NCBI RefSeq assembly: GCF_035594125.1
Contig: NC_087192.1
Coordinates: 13,582,990 to 13,646,989, forward strand
DNA from: Scylla paramamosain
Taxonomy: Eukaryota > Arthropoda > Malacostraca > Decapoda > Portunidae
DNA length: 64,000 nucleotides
Direction: 5' to 3'
The notes beneath the pieces were generated by a model that made no database searches, was not told the DNA's origin, and was given only the letters and a program-made list of their open reading frames with translations. Shown here piece by piece: positions 24,201 to 37,133 of this stretch (positions are counted from its first letter, which is position 1; each line of letters starts with the position of its first letter). A program made the translations under genes and the position numbers.

Positions 24201-24998
24201 AACAAGCTCAAAAACACTCAAAATATATCTTTTTAGTAATGTTATTCTATTTCTTCATATAGGTTGGTTTGCATCCGCTTTAGTGTTTTTCTACGTAAAA
24301 CACTGAAAACACACGTTTTCAGTAATTTTGTTTTGGATTCACATATTGACTGACTTCCATATTATTTATCGTGTTGGTGCCTAACATGCTGAAAAACACT
24401 GAAAAGACAGGTTTCTGATAAAGTCGCTTAACTTCCCTATATAGGTGTCTTTGTATGCACTTTAGCGTTTGAAAATTAATAATCCGAAAAAAAAGCTATA
24501 ATTAACTTTTTGGTAATGTTCTTTTTTCCACATAAATTCCCTGAATTTTGGGAGAATTTTGGCATCTCGGTACCTATAAGGATGAATAACAAAAAAAAAA
24601 TCCCATTTTTTATTTTTTTTTGTTTATTATTTTTTTTTTCTCAATAAAGAGTGTTATTTGTGGGTTTTAGCTTTTAGGTACTAAAAGAACTTAAAAAACA
24701 CTCATAATACACGTTTCTCGTAATGCCCTTTCGTTTCCCAAACATAAGGTTCTTTGCATGTATTTAAGCGTTTTTATAGATAAAATGATCAAAAACACTC
24801 AAAATACATGTATTTGGTAATATCATTCTGTTTCTCCATAAAATGTATTTTGCAGGCGTTTTAGCGTTTTGGTATGTAAGGAGCTCAAAAACACTTAAAG
24901 GCAAGTTCTTGGTAAAATTTCGTTTTATTCACATGTAATGTGATTGCCCTTCCTTTTAGTGCTTTATTGCGTAACACGCTCAAAAACACTCAAAACAC

Positions 24999-25470
24999 AT
25001 GCAAGGCCTCGCATATGAGGAAATAAGAGACCATACCAGAAAACTGTCTTTTGAGTGTTTTCCAGCATGTTAGGCACCAAAACGATAAATAATAAGGAAC
25101 TCTCTCTATGTGGGAATCCAAAAGAAAATTACTGAAAACTTGTCTTCTCAGTGTTTTACGTAGAAAAACGCTAAAACTGACGCAAACCAACCAATATCAA
25201 GAAGCAGAAAAACTTTACCAAAAATATATATTTTGAGTGTTTTTGAGCTTGTTACATACAAAAAAAACACAAAATTGATACAAAACACTCTATATTGGGA
25301 AACAAAGGGACATTGCGAGAAAAGTGTATAATGAATGTTTTATAGTTCATAAAAACCACAAGCCAAAAAACGCAAAAACTCGTGTATATGGAAAAGCTTC
25401 CTAGATACTAAAATGCTGAAACTCATGATTAACACTCCTAACTGAGAAACAGAACCTTACTAAATGCGTG
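24999..25470 (-). repeat. 0.47-kb inverted family A patch, unit 1
   Basis: Polarity reverses inside CACATGCAAGG near 24,997 and returns to forward after GCGTGT at about 25,470. Within it lie, in reverse, d2-c2-b2-a2-e1'-e1. Both flanks carry forward monomer c1 sequence, so c1 is present on each side. This is a small inversion or inverted insertion within one decamer; the same patch occurs at 49,851-50,321. Confidence 0.85.
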
Positions 25471-28400
25471 TCAAAAACACTAAAAGGCAAGTTTTTCGTA
25501 AAAGTTGGTTTTATTCCCATGCAATGTGATTGCCCTGCTTTTTAGTGCTTTATTGCCTAACATGCTTAAAAACACTCAAAGACACTTTTCTGGTAATGTC
25601 ATTTTTTTCCCACATAAAGTTAGTTTCGCATGAAATTTGGGGTTTTGGTAACTAAGAATGTAAAAAAACTCTTAAAATACACGCATTTAGTAAGGTTGTT
25701 CTGTTTGTTGATTAAGAGTGTTATTCGTGAGTTTCAGCATTTTGGTATCTTAGAAACTTCTCCACACAGACGAGTTTTTGCGTTGTTTGCCTTGTGATTC
25801 TGGTGAAACTATTAAACACTCATTATACACGTTTCTCGTTATGTCCATTTTTTTTTTTTTTTTCCTAATATACAGTGCTTTGCATCTATTTTTGCGTTTT
25901 TTTTTATGTAACAAGCTCAAAAACACACAAAATATACTTTTATGGTAATATTATCCTAGTTTTTCATATTCGTTGGTTTGCATCCGTTTTAGCGTTTTTC
26001 TACGTAAATCTTTTAAAAGACACGTTTTCAGTAATTTTGTTTTGGATTTCCATATAGAGTGACTTTAATATTATTTATCGTTTTGGTGCCTAACATGCGT
26101 AAAAACACTCTAAAGACAGGTTTCCTATAAAGTCGTTAAATTTTCCCAAATAGGTGGCTTTGCATACACTTTATGGTTTGGTACATAACTCCGGAAAAAA
26201 TGTAAAATTAACTTTTTCGATAATGTTCTTTTTTTTCACATAATTTCCTTGAATTTTGGCAGAATTTTCGCATCTTGATACCTATGGACATGAATAACAA
26301 AAAAATAAAAATGCTATTTTTTTATTTATTTAATTTTTTTCTCTATAAAGAGTGTTATTTGTAGGTTTTAACGTTTTGGTACTTAAGCAATTTAAAAACG
26401 TTCATAATACACATTTCTCGTAATGTCCTTTCGTTTCCCAAATATGGGGGATCTTTGCATGTATTTAAGCGTTTTTATAGGAAACATGATAAAAAACACT
26501 CAAAAACACTTGTTTTTTGGTAATGTAATTCTGCTTCTTCATAAAGGAGTGTTTTGCATGCGTTTTTTAGCGATTTGTTATATAAGGAGCTAAAAAACAC
26601 TTCAAGGCAAGTTCTTGGTAAAAGTTGGTTTTATTCTAATGTAATATGATTGCCCTGCTTTTTAGTGCTTTATTGCCTAACACGCTCAAAAACACTCAAA
26701 AGACAATTCTGGTAATGTCATTTTTTTTCCCACATAAAGCATGTTTCGCATGCTATTTGAGGTTTTGCTAAGAATGTGAAAAAAAAAAACAGCACTTAAA
26801 ATACACGCATTTGGTAATGTTTTTCTGTTTCTCAATCAAGATTGTTATTCATAAGTTTCAGCATTTTGGTATCTAAGAAACATTTTTATATACACGACCT
26901 TTTGCGTTTTTTGCCTTGTGGTTCTTGTGAACCACAAGTTCTTTTCCCCGAAAATAATAAGACACTCATTATAGATGTTTCTCGTAATGTCCTTTTCTTT
27001 CCCAATAGGGAGTGCTTTGCATCCATTTTCACGTTTTTTCTAGGTAACAAGCTCAAAAACACTCAAAATATACCTTTTTTGGTAATGTTATTCTTTTTCT
27101 TTATAATGATTGGTTTCCGTCCGATATAGCGTTTTTCTACGTAAAACACCGAAAAAACACGTTTTCAGTAATTTTGTTTTCTATTCACAAAGAATATTGC
27201 CAGAATTTTGGCATCTTAGTACCTATGAAGATGAATAACAAAAAAAAAAAAAATTATTTTATTTTTTTCTTTATAAAGAGTTTTATTTGTGGGTTTTACC
27301 TTTTTTGGTACTTAAGGAACTTAAAAACACTCATAATACACGTTTCTCGTAATATCCTTTCGATTCTCAAACTTAAGGTTCTTTGCATGAATTTAAGCGT
27401 TTTTATAAATAACATGATCAAAAACACTCAAAATACATGTTTTTGGTAATGTTACTCTGTTTCTCCATAAAAGGGTGTTTTTGCATGCGTTTTAGCGTTT
27501 TGGTATGTAAGGAGTTAAAAAAAACGCTTAAAGGCAAGTTCTTCGTAAAAGTTGATTTTATTCCCATATGATGTGATTGTTCTGCTTTTAGTGCTTTCTT
27601 GCATATCACTCTCAAAAAAACTCAAAAGACACTTTTCTGGTAATGTTTTTTTCTTTTTTTTCCCACATAAAGCTAGTTTCGCATGTAATTTGGGATTTTC
27701 GTAACTAAGAATGTGAAAAACACTCAAAATACACACATTTGGTAAGGTAGTTCTGTTTCTTAATTAAAAGTGTTATTTATGCATTTCAGCATTTTGGTAT
27801 ATAAGAAACTTCTCTATATACACGAGTTTTTGCGTTTTTTGCCTTGTGGTTCGTGTGAAACTATAAAACACTCCTTATACACGTTCCCCGTAATGTTCTT
27901 TTGTTTCCCAATATAGAGTGCTTTCCATCCATTTTCGCATTTTTTTCTAGGTAAAAAGCTGAAAAACACTCAAAATATATCTTTTGGTAATTTCTTCATA
28001 TTGGTTGGTTTGCATCCGTTTTAGCGCTTTTCTTCGTAAATGTCTGAAAAGACACGTTTTTAGTAATATTGTTGAAATTGCTGAAAAAACACTCAAAAGA
28101 CAGATTTCTGGTAAAGTCTTGTTATTTCCCCATCTAGATGGCTTTGCATGCACTTCTGGGTTTGGTACATAATTCCGGAAAAAAGCTATTTTTTTTTATA
28201 TGTCCTTTCGTTTCACAGACATAGGGTTCTTTGCATGTATTTAAACGTTTTTATAGGTAACATGATCAAAAACATTCAAAATACTTGTTTTTGGTAATGT
28301 TATTCTGTTTCTCCATAAAGGGTGTTTTGCATGCGTTTTAGCGTTTTGCTATGTAAGGAGTTAAACACACTTAAAGGCAATTTTTTCTTAAAAGTTAGTT

Positions 28401-28599
28401 TTATTATTATATAATGTGATTATTCTGTTTTTTTACTGTATTGTTGCATATCACGCTCATAAACACTCAAAAGACACTTTTCTGATAATGTCATTTTTTT
28501 CCCACATAAAGCTAGTTTCGCATGTAATTTGGGATTTTCGTAACTAAGAATGTGAAAAACACTCAAAATACACACATTTGGTAAGGTAGTTCTGTTTCT
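25471..28599 (+). repeat. forward family A array after the inverted patch, unit 1
   Basis: Nearly three decamers (e2' marks near 26,350 and 27,280). The next e2/e2' pair is missing: near 28,185 d2 runs through a T tract straight into a1. The block continues without interruption into super-unit 2. Confidence 0.85.
26915..26938. repeat. perfect 10-bp hairpin, second site, unit 1
   Basis: Same stems as at 21,191 with loop TTGT, in another decamer of the same super-unit. Confidence 0.92.
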
Positions 28600-30480
28600 C
28601 AATTAAAAGTGTTATTCATGAGTCTTAGCATTTTGGTATGTAAGAAACCTCTATATACATGAGTTTTTGCGTTTTTTGTCTTGTGGTTCTTGTGAAACTA
28701 TAAATTAATCATTATACACGTTTCTCTAAATGTCCTTTTGCTTCCCAATATAGAGTGCTTTTACATCCATTTTCGCGTTTTTTGTAGGTGAAAAGCTCAA
28801 AAACACTTTTTGGTAATGTTATTCTATTTCTTCATATTTGTTGCTTTGCATCCCTTTTAGCGTTTTTTCTACGTGAAACACTGAAAAGACACGTTTTCAG
28901 TAATTTTGTTTTGGATTCACATATTGACTGACTTCCATATTATTTATCGGTTTGGTGCCTAACATGCTGAAAAACACTGAAAAGATAGGTTTCTGGTAAA
29001 CTCGTTTAATTTCCTCATATAAGTGGCTTTGCATGTACTTTAGGGTTTGGTAAATAACAATCCGAAAAAAGCTATAATTAACTTTTTTGATAATGTTCTT
29101 TTTTCCTCATAAATTCCCTGAATTTTGGCAGAATTTTGGCATCTCGGTACTTATGAAAATCAATACAAAAAAAATTGCAACTTTTTATTTATTTTTTTTT
29201 CTCTTTAATGAGAGTTATTTGTGGTTTTTAACGTTTTGGTACTTAAGAAACTTAAAAACAGTCATAATACACGTTTTTCGTAATGTCCTTTCGTTTCCGA
29301 AAGGTTTCTTTGCATGTATTTATCCGTTTTTATTGGTAACATGATCAAAAACACTTAAAACATGTTTTTTGTAATGTTTTTCTCCTTCTTCATAAAGGAG
29401 TGTTTTGCATGCGTTTTAGCGTTTTGGTATGTAAGGAGCTCAAAACACATAATAGCAAGTTCTTGGTCAAAGTTGGTTTTATTTCCATGTAATGTGATTG
29501 CCCTGCTTTTTAGTGCTTTATTGCCTAACACGCTCAAAAACACTCAAAAGACACTTCTGGTAATGTCATTTTTTTTCCAACATAGTTTCGCGTGCTATTT
29601 GGGGTTTTGCTAACAATGAATGTGAAAAAAAAAAAACACTCAAAATACACGCATTTCATAAGATTGTTCTGTTTCTCAATTAATATTGTTATTCAAGAGT
29701 TTCAGCATTTTGGTATCTAGGAAACTACTCCATATACACGAGTTTTTGCGTTTTTTGCCTTGTTGTTATTTTGAACTATAAAACACTCATTATACACTTT
29801 CCTCGCAATGTCCCTTTCTTTCTCAATATAGAGTGCTTTGCATCAATTTTTGCGTTTTTTTTTTCTAGGTAACAAGCTCAAAAACACTCAAAATGTACCT
29901 TTTTGGTAATATTTTTCTATTTCTTGATATTGGTTGGTTTGCATCTGTTTTAGCGTTTTTCTACGTAAAATACTGAGAAGACACGTTTTAATTAATTTTG
30001 TTTTGGATTCACATATTGAGTGAGTTCATTATTATTTATCATTTTGGTGCCTAACATGCTGAAAAACACTCAAAAGACAATTTTCTGGTAAAGTCATTCA
30101 ATTTCCTAATATAGGAGGCTTTGCATGCTCTTTAGGGTTTGGTACATAACAGTCCGAAAAAAAAAGCTAAAATCAACTTTTTAGATAATATTCTTTTATC
30201 ATATAATTGCCCTGAATTTTCCCAGAATTTTGTCATCTCGGTACCTATGAAGATGAATGATAAAAAAAATAAATAAAATTTATATATTTTTTTTTTATTT
30301 ATTTTATTTTTTTTTTCTAAATAAAGAGTGTTATTTGTGGGTTTTAGCTTTTTGGTATTTAAGGAACTTAAAAACACTCATAATACACGTTTCTCGTAAT
30401 GTCCTTTCGTTTCCCAAACATAAGGTTCTTTTTATGTATTTAAGCGTTTTTATCTATAACATGATCAAAAACACTCAAAT
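28600..30480 (+). repeat. forward family A block, unit 2
   Basis: Copy of 3,957-5,834 with scattered substitutions, several of them C-to-G swaps (near 29,383 and 29,864). Confidence 0.88.
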
Positions 30481-33400
30481 TACATGTTTTTTGTCTTTTT
30501 TTATTCCCATATGGTGATCTTTCCATGCTTTTTAGCATTCTGGTACCTAGCAGATTCATAAACATTCAAAAGACACGTTTCATTAAATTTAGTTTTGTTT
30601 GTTAGTTAGTGGGCTTCCATACATTTTGGCGTTTTGGCACCTAACAATATGAAAAAAGACTCAAAATACACGTTTTTGGTAATGTTGTTATGTTTATCCA
30701 TAGAGTGCTATTCATGCGTTTTCACATTTTGCTACCTAAGAAGCTCAAATTTACTCATAATACACGTTTCTCGTAATGTCTTATTCTTTCTTCATATAGA
30801 ATACTTTGCATACATTAACAAGCTAAACACTCTCAAATGATTTCTTTTTGGTGATATTATTCTGTTTTTCCATAAAGTGTGTTTTTCATGCATTTTACCT
30901 TTTTGGTACGTAAGAAGGTGAAAAAAAAAAATTTAAAAGACACGTTTTTGGCAAAGTAGTTTTTTTTTTTTATTTCCATGTATATGTGTATATAAACTTG
31001 TTAACTACAAAACAGTAAAAAGCATGAAAACTTCCCTATACTGGAAAAGCAAAAACAACATTTTTTTCAGTATTTTTCAGCTACTAACGTACAAAAACGC
31101 TAAAATGCTTGCAAAATTCCCTTCATGAAAAAAACAAATAACCTTACCACAAACTAGTATTTCATTTTATTTCTTAAGCTTGTCACGTACAAAAGCGCCA
31201 AAATGCATGCAAAGTACACTATATATGGATACGAAAGTGCATTACGAGAAACGTGCAGTATGAGTGTTTTCAAATTATTAGGTACCAAAACGCTAAAGCG
31301 AATGAATAGCACTCTATATGGAGAAACAAAAACGCAAAAATGCATGAAAAGCATTATATATGAGGGAAAATACGACACTTCTAGAAATGTGTCTTTTCAG
31401 TGTTTGTAATCGTATTAGGTACCAAAACGCTAAAAAGCAAGGAAAGAACCATACATGGGAAAACATAACATTACAAAAAAGTCTTTTCATTGTTTTGAGC
31501 TACTTACATACTAAAACGCAAAGGCGCATCCAAAACACCTTTTATGGAGAAACAGCAAAACGTGTATTTTTAATGTTTTAAGATAATTACGTAAAAACTT
31601 CAAAATTCATGTAAAGTTCCGAATATGGGGAACCGAAAAGACATTACGAGAAACGTATATTATAATTGTTTTACACCTTTATTAGGTTGAAAAATACGAA
31701 AATGCATGAATAGCACTCTATATGGAGTAACAGAGCAACATTACTAAAAACGTGTATTTTGTTTGTTTTAACAATGTTATGTACCAAAACGTCGAAATTC
31801 ATGCAAAGTGCAATCTATGGGAGAAACGAAACGAAATTTTCAGAAACGTAAATTTTGAGTGTTTATGAGCGTGTTAGGCACCAAAACTCTAAAAAATATA
31901 AATGGAAAGCATTCTATATGGGAATAAAAAACAAAATTATCAAAAAAATAGTATTTTTTTAGTGTTTTTGAGCTACTTTTATATCAAAACGCTTGAACAG
32001 ACGCAAAACATGCTTTATGGAAAAACAAAATAACAATACAAAAAAAACTATATTTTCAGTGTTTTTGAGGTATGTAAGTAGAATAACGCCAAAATGTATG
32101 CAAAGTTCCCTATGCCGGGAAACGGAGACATTTCGAGAAACGTGTATTATGAGAGCTTTTCAGCTTTTTAGGTACCAAACACAAAGGCACCTTAATAGTA
32201 CTCTATATGGAGAAACAAAACAACACGAATGAAAATATATATTTTGAGTGGTTTTCATATTATTAGGTACCAAAGCGCAAAAATACATGCAAAGACCTCT
32301 AATAGACGACACAAAACGAAATTACAAGAAACCTATCTTTTGAGAGTGTTTCTACGTGTTAGGCACCAAAACAATAAGAGGTATGAAAAGAGCACTATGT
32401 TGGAAGGGAAAAAGAAATAACCAACAAAGTGACTTTTCACGTGTTTGGAAATTTTTATATTTATAATGAACCAAAACGATAAAACATGCAAAACACCCTT
32501 CCTGCAGAAACATAAAACATTACCAAAAAAGAGCATTTTGAGTGATTTTTCAGCTTGTTATGTACAAAAGCGTCAAAATGCATATAAAGTACCCTATATA
32601 AGAAAACGAAAAGACATTAAGAGAAACCAATATTACGAGTTTTTTTTTTATTTTTTAGCTTATTAGGTACCGAAACGATAAAACGCACGATTTGCCTTAT
32701 GTATGGAGAAAACGTGTATTTCAAAAGTATTTAGCTTTGTTAGGTATCAAAACGCAAAAATGCATGCAAAGCACCCGATATGGGCAAAATAAACGACATT
32801 TCCAGAAACATGTCTTTTGAGAGTTTATGAGTGTGTTAGGCACAAAAAGCTCTTAAAAAGCATGGAAAGTATCGTAAATGGGAAAACATTAAGTGTTTTG
32901 AGGTACTTACATACCAAACCGCTAAAACGGTTGGAAAACACACTTTATGTTTATGAGCATGTTAGCTACCAAAAAGCTAAAAACCAAGGAAAGCACCCTA
33001 TAGGAGAAAACAAAAAATTACAAAAACTTTTAATTTCAGTGCTTATGAGCTACTTACATACAAAAACACTTAAACGCATCCAAAATGCCTTTTTTTTTTT
33101 TTTTTACTGAATAACATTACCAAAAAAGCGTATATTTTCAATGTTTTCAGCTTGTTACCTAAGACCTTGTAACCTAAGACATTATAAGAAACTTATATAA
33201 AGAGCGTTTTGAGCTTCTCAGGTACCAAAACGCGAAAATGCATAAATATTACTCTCTTTAGAGAAACACAACAATATTAGATACCAAAACGCTAAAAAGC
33301 AACGAAAGCTCCCTATTTGGAAAAGCAAAACATTACCAAAAGCGTGTCTTTTGAGAGTTTTTACAGCTACTTACGTACCAAAACGCTAGAATGCATGCAA

Positions 33401-34056
33401 AGCACATTTTATGAAGAAACAGAATAACATTACCAGAAACGTGTAATTTGAGTATTTTTTTTATCTTACGTATAAAAAAAGCAAAAATGCATGCAAAGTA
33501 TCCTAAATGGCGATACGAAAAGAAATAAAAAGACACTTCATTTATCAGTGTTTTTGAGATTCTTAGGTAGCAAAATGCACAAACGCATGTATAACATTAT
33601 ATATGAAGAAAACGTATATTTTGAGTGTTTTTTCACATTGTTACGTAACAAAAACGCCAAAATCCATGGAAATCACCCAATGTGGATAAAATAAAGGACA
33701 TTACGAGAAAGATGCCATTAGTGTTTTTGAGCGTCTTAGGTACCAAACGCAAAAACTATTTAGTACCACTGTATATGGAGAAACAGAACATTACCAAAAA
33801 CGTTTATTTTGTGTTTTTTTTCACAATTTTATGTACCAAAAGGTCAAAATGACTCCAGAGCACCATCTATGTTTGGTGAGATGAAACGATATATCCAGAA
33901 ACATGTCTTTTGAGTGTCGATTATTGTTGTTAGGTACCAAAGTTATAAAAAGCATGGAAAGCTACCTATATGAAAGAACAAGTCAACCAAAAATTTATCT
34001 TTTCGGTATTTTCAGCTACTTACGTACCATAACGCTGAGATGTATGCAAAACACCC
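30481..34056 (-). repeat. left arm of inverted repeat, unit 2
   Basis: Copy of 5,835-9,428. The internal polarity flip lies at about 30,980-30,995. It shares the ~327-bp deletion (breakpoint near 32,948). A loss near 33,612 is unique to this copy. The stretch at 33,143-33,185 differs from unit 1 but matches unit 3. Confidence 0.88.
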
Positions 34057-36019
34057 TTTTCGAGACTTTACGAGAAACCTGTGTTGTGAGTGATTTCAGC
34101 ATGTTAGTCACCAAAACAATAAATAATATGGAAGTCATTCTATGTGAAATCCAAAACAAAATTACTGAAAACGTGTCTTTTCCGTGTTTTATGTAGAAAA
34201 ACGCTAAAACGGATGCAAACCAAACAAAATGAAAAAATAGAAAAACATTACCAAAAAGGTACATTTTGAGTGTTTTTGAGCTCTTTACTTACAAAAAACG
34301 CGAAAATGATTGCAAAGCTCTCTATATTGGTTAACAAATGGACATTACGAGAAATGTGTATAATGAGTGTTTTATAGATTCTCAAGAACCACAAGGCAAA
34401 AAACGCAAAAACTCGTATATATGGAGATACCAAAATGCTGAAACTCCTGAATAACACTCTTAATTGAGAAACAGAACAACCTTACTAAATACGTGTATTT
34501 TCAGTGTTTTTCACATTCTTAGTTACCAAAACCCCAAATTGCATACGAAACTAGCTTTATGTGGGGAAAAAGTGACATTACCAAAATAGTGTCTTTTCAG
34601 TGTTTTTGAGCGTGTTAGGCAATAAAGCACTAAAAAGGAGAGCAATCATATTACATGGGAATAAAACCAACTTTTACCAAGAACTTGCCTTTAAGTGTTT
34701 TTGAGCTAAAACGCATGCAAAACACCCCTTAATAACATTACCAAAAACATATATTTTCAGTATTTTTAATTATGTTACCTATAAAAACTCTAATAATGCA
34801 AAAAACCTTATGTTTGGGAAACGAAAGAACATTTCGAGAAACGTGTATTATGAGTGTTTTTTTTATTTTTTAAAGTACCAAAAAGCTAAAACCCTAAAAT
34901 AACATTCTTTAGAGAGAAAAAAAAGTAAATAAATAAAAAAACTATTTTTTTTTTCTTATTTATCTTCATAGGTACCAAGATGCCAAAATTGTGGCAAAAT
35001 TCAGGAAAATTATGTGAGAAAAGAATATTATGAAAAAAAAGTTAATTTTAGCTTTTTTTTCGGACTGTTATGTACCAAACCCTAAAGTGGATGCAAAGCC
35101 ACCTATATTGGGAAATTAAACGACTTTACCAGAAACCTGTGTTTTGAGCGTTTTTCAGCATGTTAGGCACCAAAACGATAAATAATACGGAAGTCACTCA
35201 AAATGGGAATCCATCACAAAATTACTGAAAAAGTGTCTTTTCAGTGTTTTACGTAAAAAAAACGCTAAAAAGGATGCAAACCAACGATTATGAAGAAATA
35301 GAATAATATTACCAAAAGGTATATTATGAATGTTTTTGAGCTTCTTACCTACAAAAAAACCGAAAATGGATGGAAAGCACTCTATATTGGGATACAAAAG
35401 GACATTACGAGAAACGTGTATAATAAGTGTTTTATAGTTTCACAAGAACCACAAGGCAAAAAACGCAAAAACTCGTGTATATAAAGAATTTTCTTAGATA
35501 CCAAAATGCTGAAACTCAGGAATAACGCTCTTAATTAAGAATACAGAAAAACCTTACCAAATTTGTGTATTTTGAGTGCTTTTCACATTCTTAGTTACCA
35601 AAACTCCAAATTGCATGCGAAACTAGCTTTATGTGGGAAAAAAATGACATTACCAGAAAAGTGTCTTTTGAGTGTTTTTGAGCGTGATAGGCAATAAAGC
35701 ACTAAAAAGCAGGGAAATCACATGACATGGGAATAAAATCAACTTTTACCAAGAACTTGCCTTTAAGTGTTTCTGAGCTCCTTACATATCAAAACGCTAA
35801 AACGCATGCAGAACACCCTTTATGGAGAAACAGAATAACATTACCAAAAACATGTATTTTGAGTGTTTTTGATCATGTTACCTATAAAAAAGCTTAAATA
35901 CATGCAAAGAACCCTATATTTGGAAAATGAAAGGACGTTACGAGAAACGTGTATTATGAGTTTTTTTTTAAGTTCGTTAAGTATGAAAAAGCTAAAACCC
36001 ACAAATAACATTCTTTATA
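34057..36019 (-). repeat. inverted family A spacer, unit 2
   Basis: Copy of 9,429-11,390 in the same reversed polarity. It ends at the same TATAGAG switch near 36,019. Confidence 0.87.
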
Positions 36020-37108
36020 GAGTGTTTTCGTACCTAACAATGTGAAAAACACTTAAAAAGCACATTTTTGGTAATTTTGTTCTTTTCTCCATATAGAGTG
36101 CTCTTCAATGCGTCAAATAGGTCTTGGTACCTAAGAAATAAAAAAAAATCACTCATTATAAAAGTTTCTTCTAATGTCTTTTCGTTTCCACATGCAAAGT
36201 GTGTTTTGCATACATCTCAGCGTTATGGTACGTAAGTAGCTGAAAATACCCAAAAGAAAAATTTTTGGTTGTCTTGTTCTTTCATATAGGTAGCTTTCAA
36301 TGTTTTTTTTTTATAACTTTGGTACCTAACACGTTCATCAACACTCAAAAGACATGTTTCTGGAAATGTCGTTTCATCTCCCCATAGATGGTGCTCTGGA
36401 GGCATTTTGACGTTTTGGTACATAAAATTGTGAAAAACACTCAAAATAAACGTTTTTGGTAATGTTCTGTTTCTCCATATACAGTGGTACTAAATAGTTT
36501 TTGCGTTTGGTACCTAAGACGCTCAAAGACACTAATAATACATCTTTCTCGTAATGTCCATTATTTTATCCATATTGGGTGATTTCCATGCATTTTGGTG
36601 TTTTTGTTACGTAACAATGTGAAAAATGCTCAAAATATACGTTTTCGGTAATGTTCTTCTGTTTCTTCATATATAATGTTATACATGCGTTTGTGCATTT
36701 TGCTACCTAAAAATCTCAAAAACACTGATAAATGAAGTGTCATTTTATTTCTTTTCGTATCGCCATTTAGGATACTTTGCATGCATTTTTTTTTTTTTGT
36801 ACGTAAGATAAAAAAAAAAAAAACTCAAAATACACGTTTCTGGTAATGTTATTCTGTTTCTCCATAAAATGTGCTTTGTATGCATTTTAGCGTTTTGGTA
36901 CGTAACTAGCTATAAAAGCTCTCAAAAGACACGCTTCTGGTAATGTTTTACTTTTCCAAATAGAGAGTTTTCGTTGCTTTTTAGCGTGTTGGTATCTAAT
37001 ATTGTTGTGTTTCTCCAAAGAGAGTATTATTCATGCATTTTCGCGTTTTGGTACCTGAGAAGCTCAAAAACGCTCTTAATATAAGCTTCTCATAATGCCT
37101 TTGGTTAC

Positions 37109-37133
37109 TTTTTTTTTTTTTTTGGGGGGGGGG
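37109..37133 (+). repeat. poly(T)-poly(G) tract, unit 2
   Basis: T15 followed by G10, then TGGATTA instead of the TTAAG seen in unit 1. Length and flank both vary between units. Confidence 0.93.

Larger units (their letters stand above)
16259..24998 (+). repeat. main forward family A array, unit 1
   Basis: About eight ~1.09-kb decamers, counted by the e2' mark (GTGTTATTTGTGG or variant) near 16,715, 17,974, 18,545, 19,560, 20,645, 21,745, 22,830, 23,530 and 24,650. Spacings of 1,015-1,120 are complete units. Spacings of 571 and 700 mark internal deletions: an in-register pentamer loss near 18,120 and an out-of-register loss near 23,060. Decamers within the array differ from each other far more than equivalent decamers in different super-units do. 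Confidence 0.85.
3957..28599. repeat. super-unit 1 of the satellite (24,643 bp)
   Basis: The start CAATTAAAAGTGTTATTC at 3957 recurs at 28,600 and 53,429 with the same following sequence. Dozens of anchor points keep the same spacing, for example 6,505 to 31,154 and 9,621 to 34,248. It contains forward family A, an inverted-repeat pair of family B arms around an inverted family A spacer, a reversed tail, and a long forward family A array with an inverted patch. The chosen start is set only by the gap; the true repeat boundary is arbitrary. No gene is present. Confidence 0.93.
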
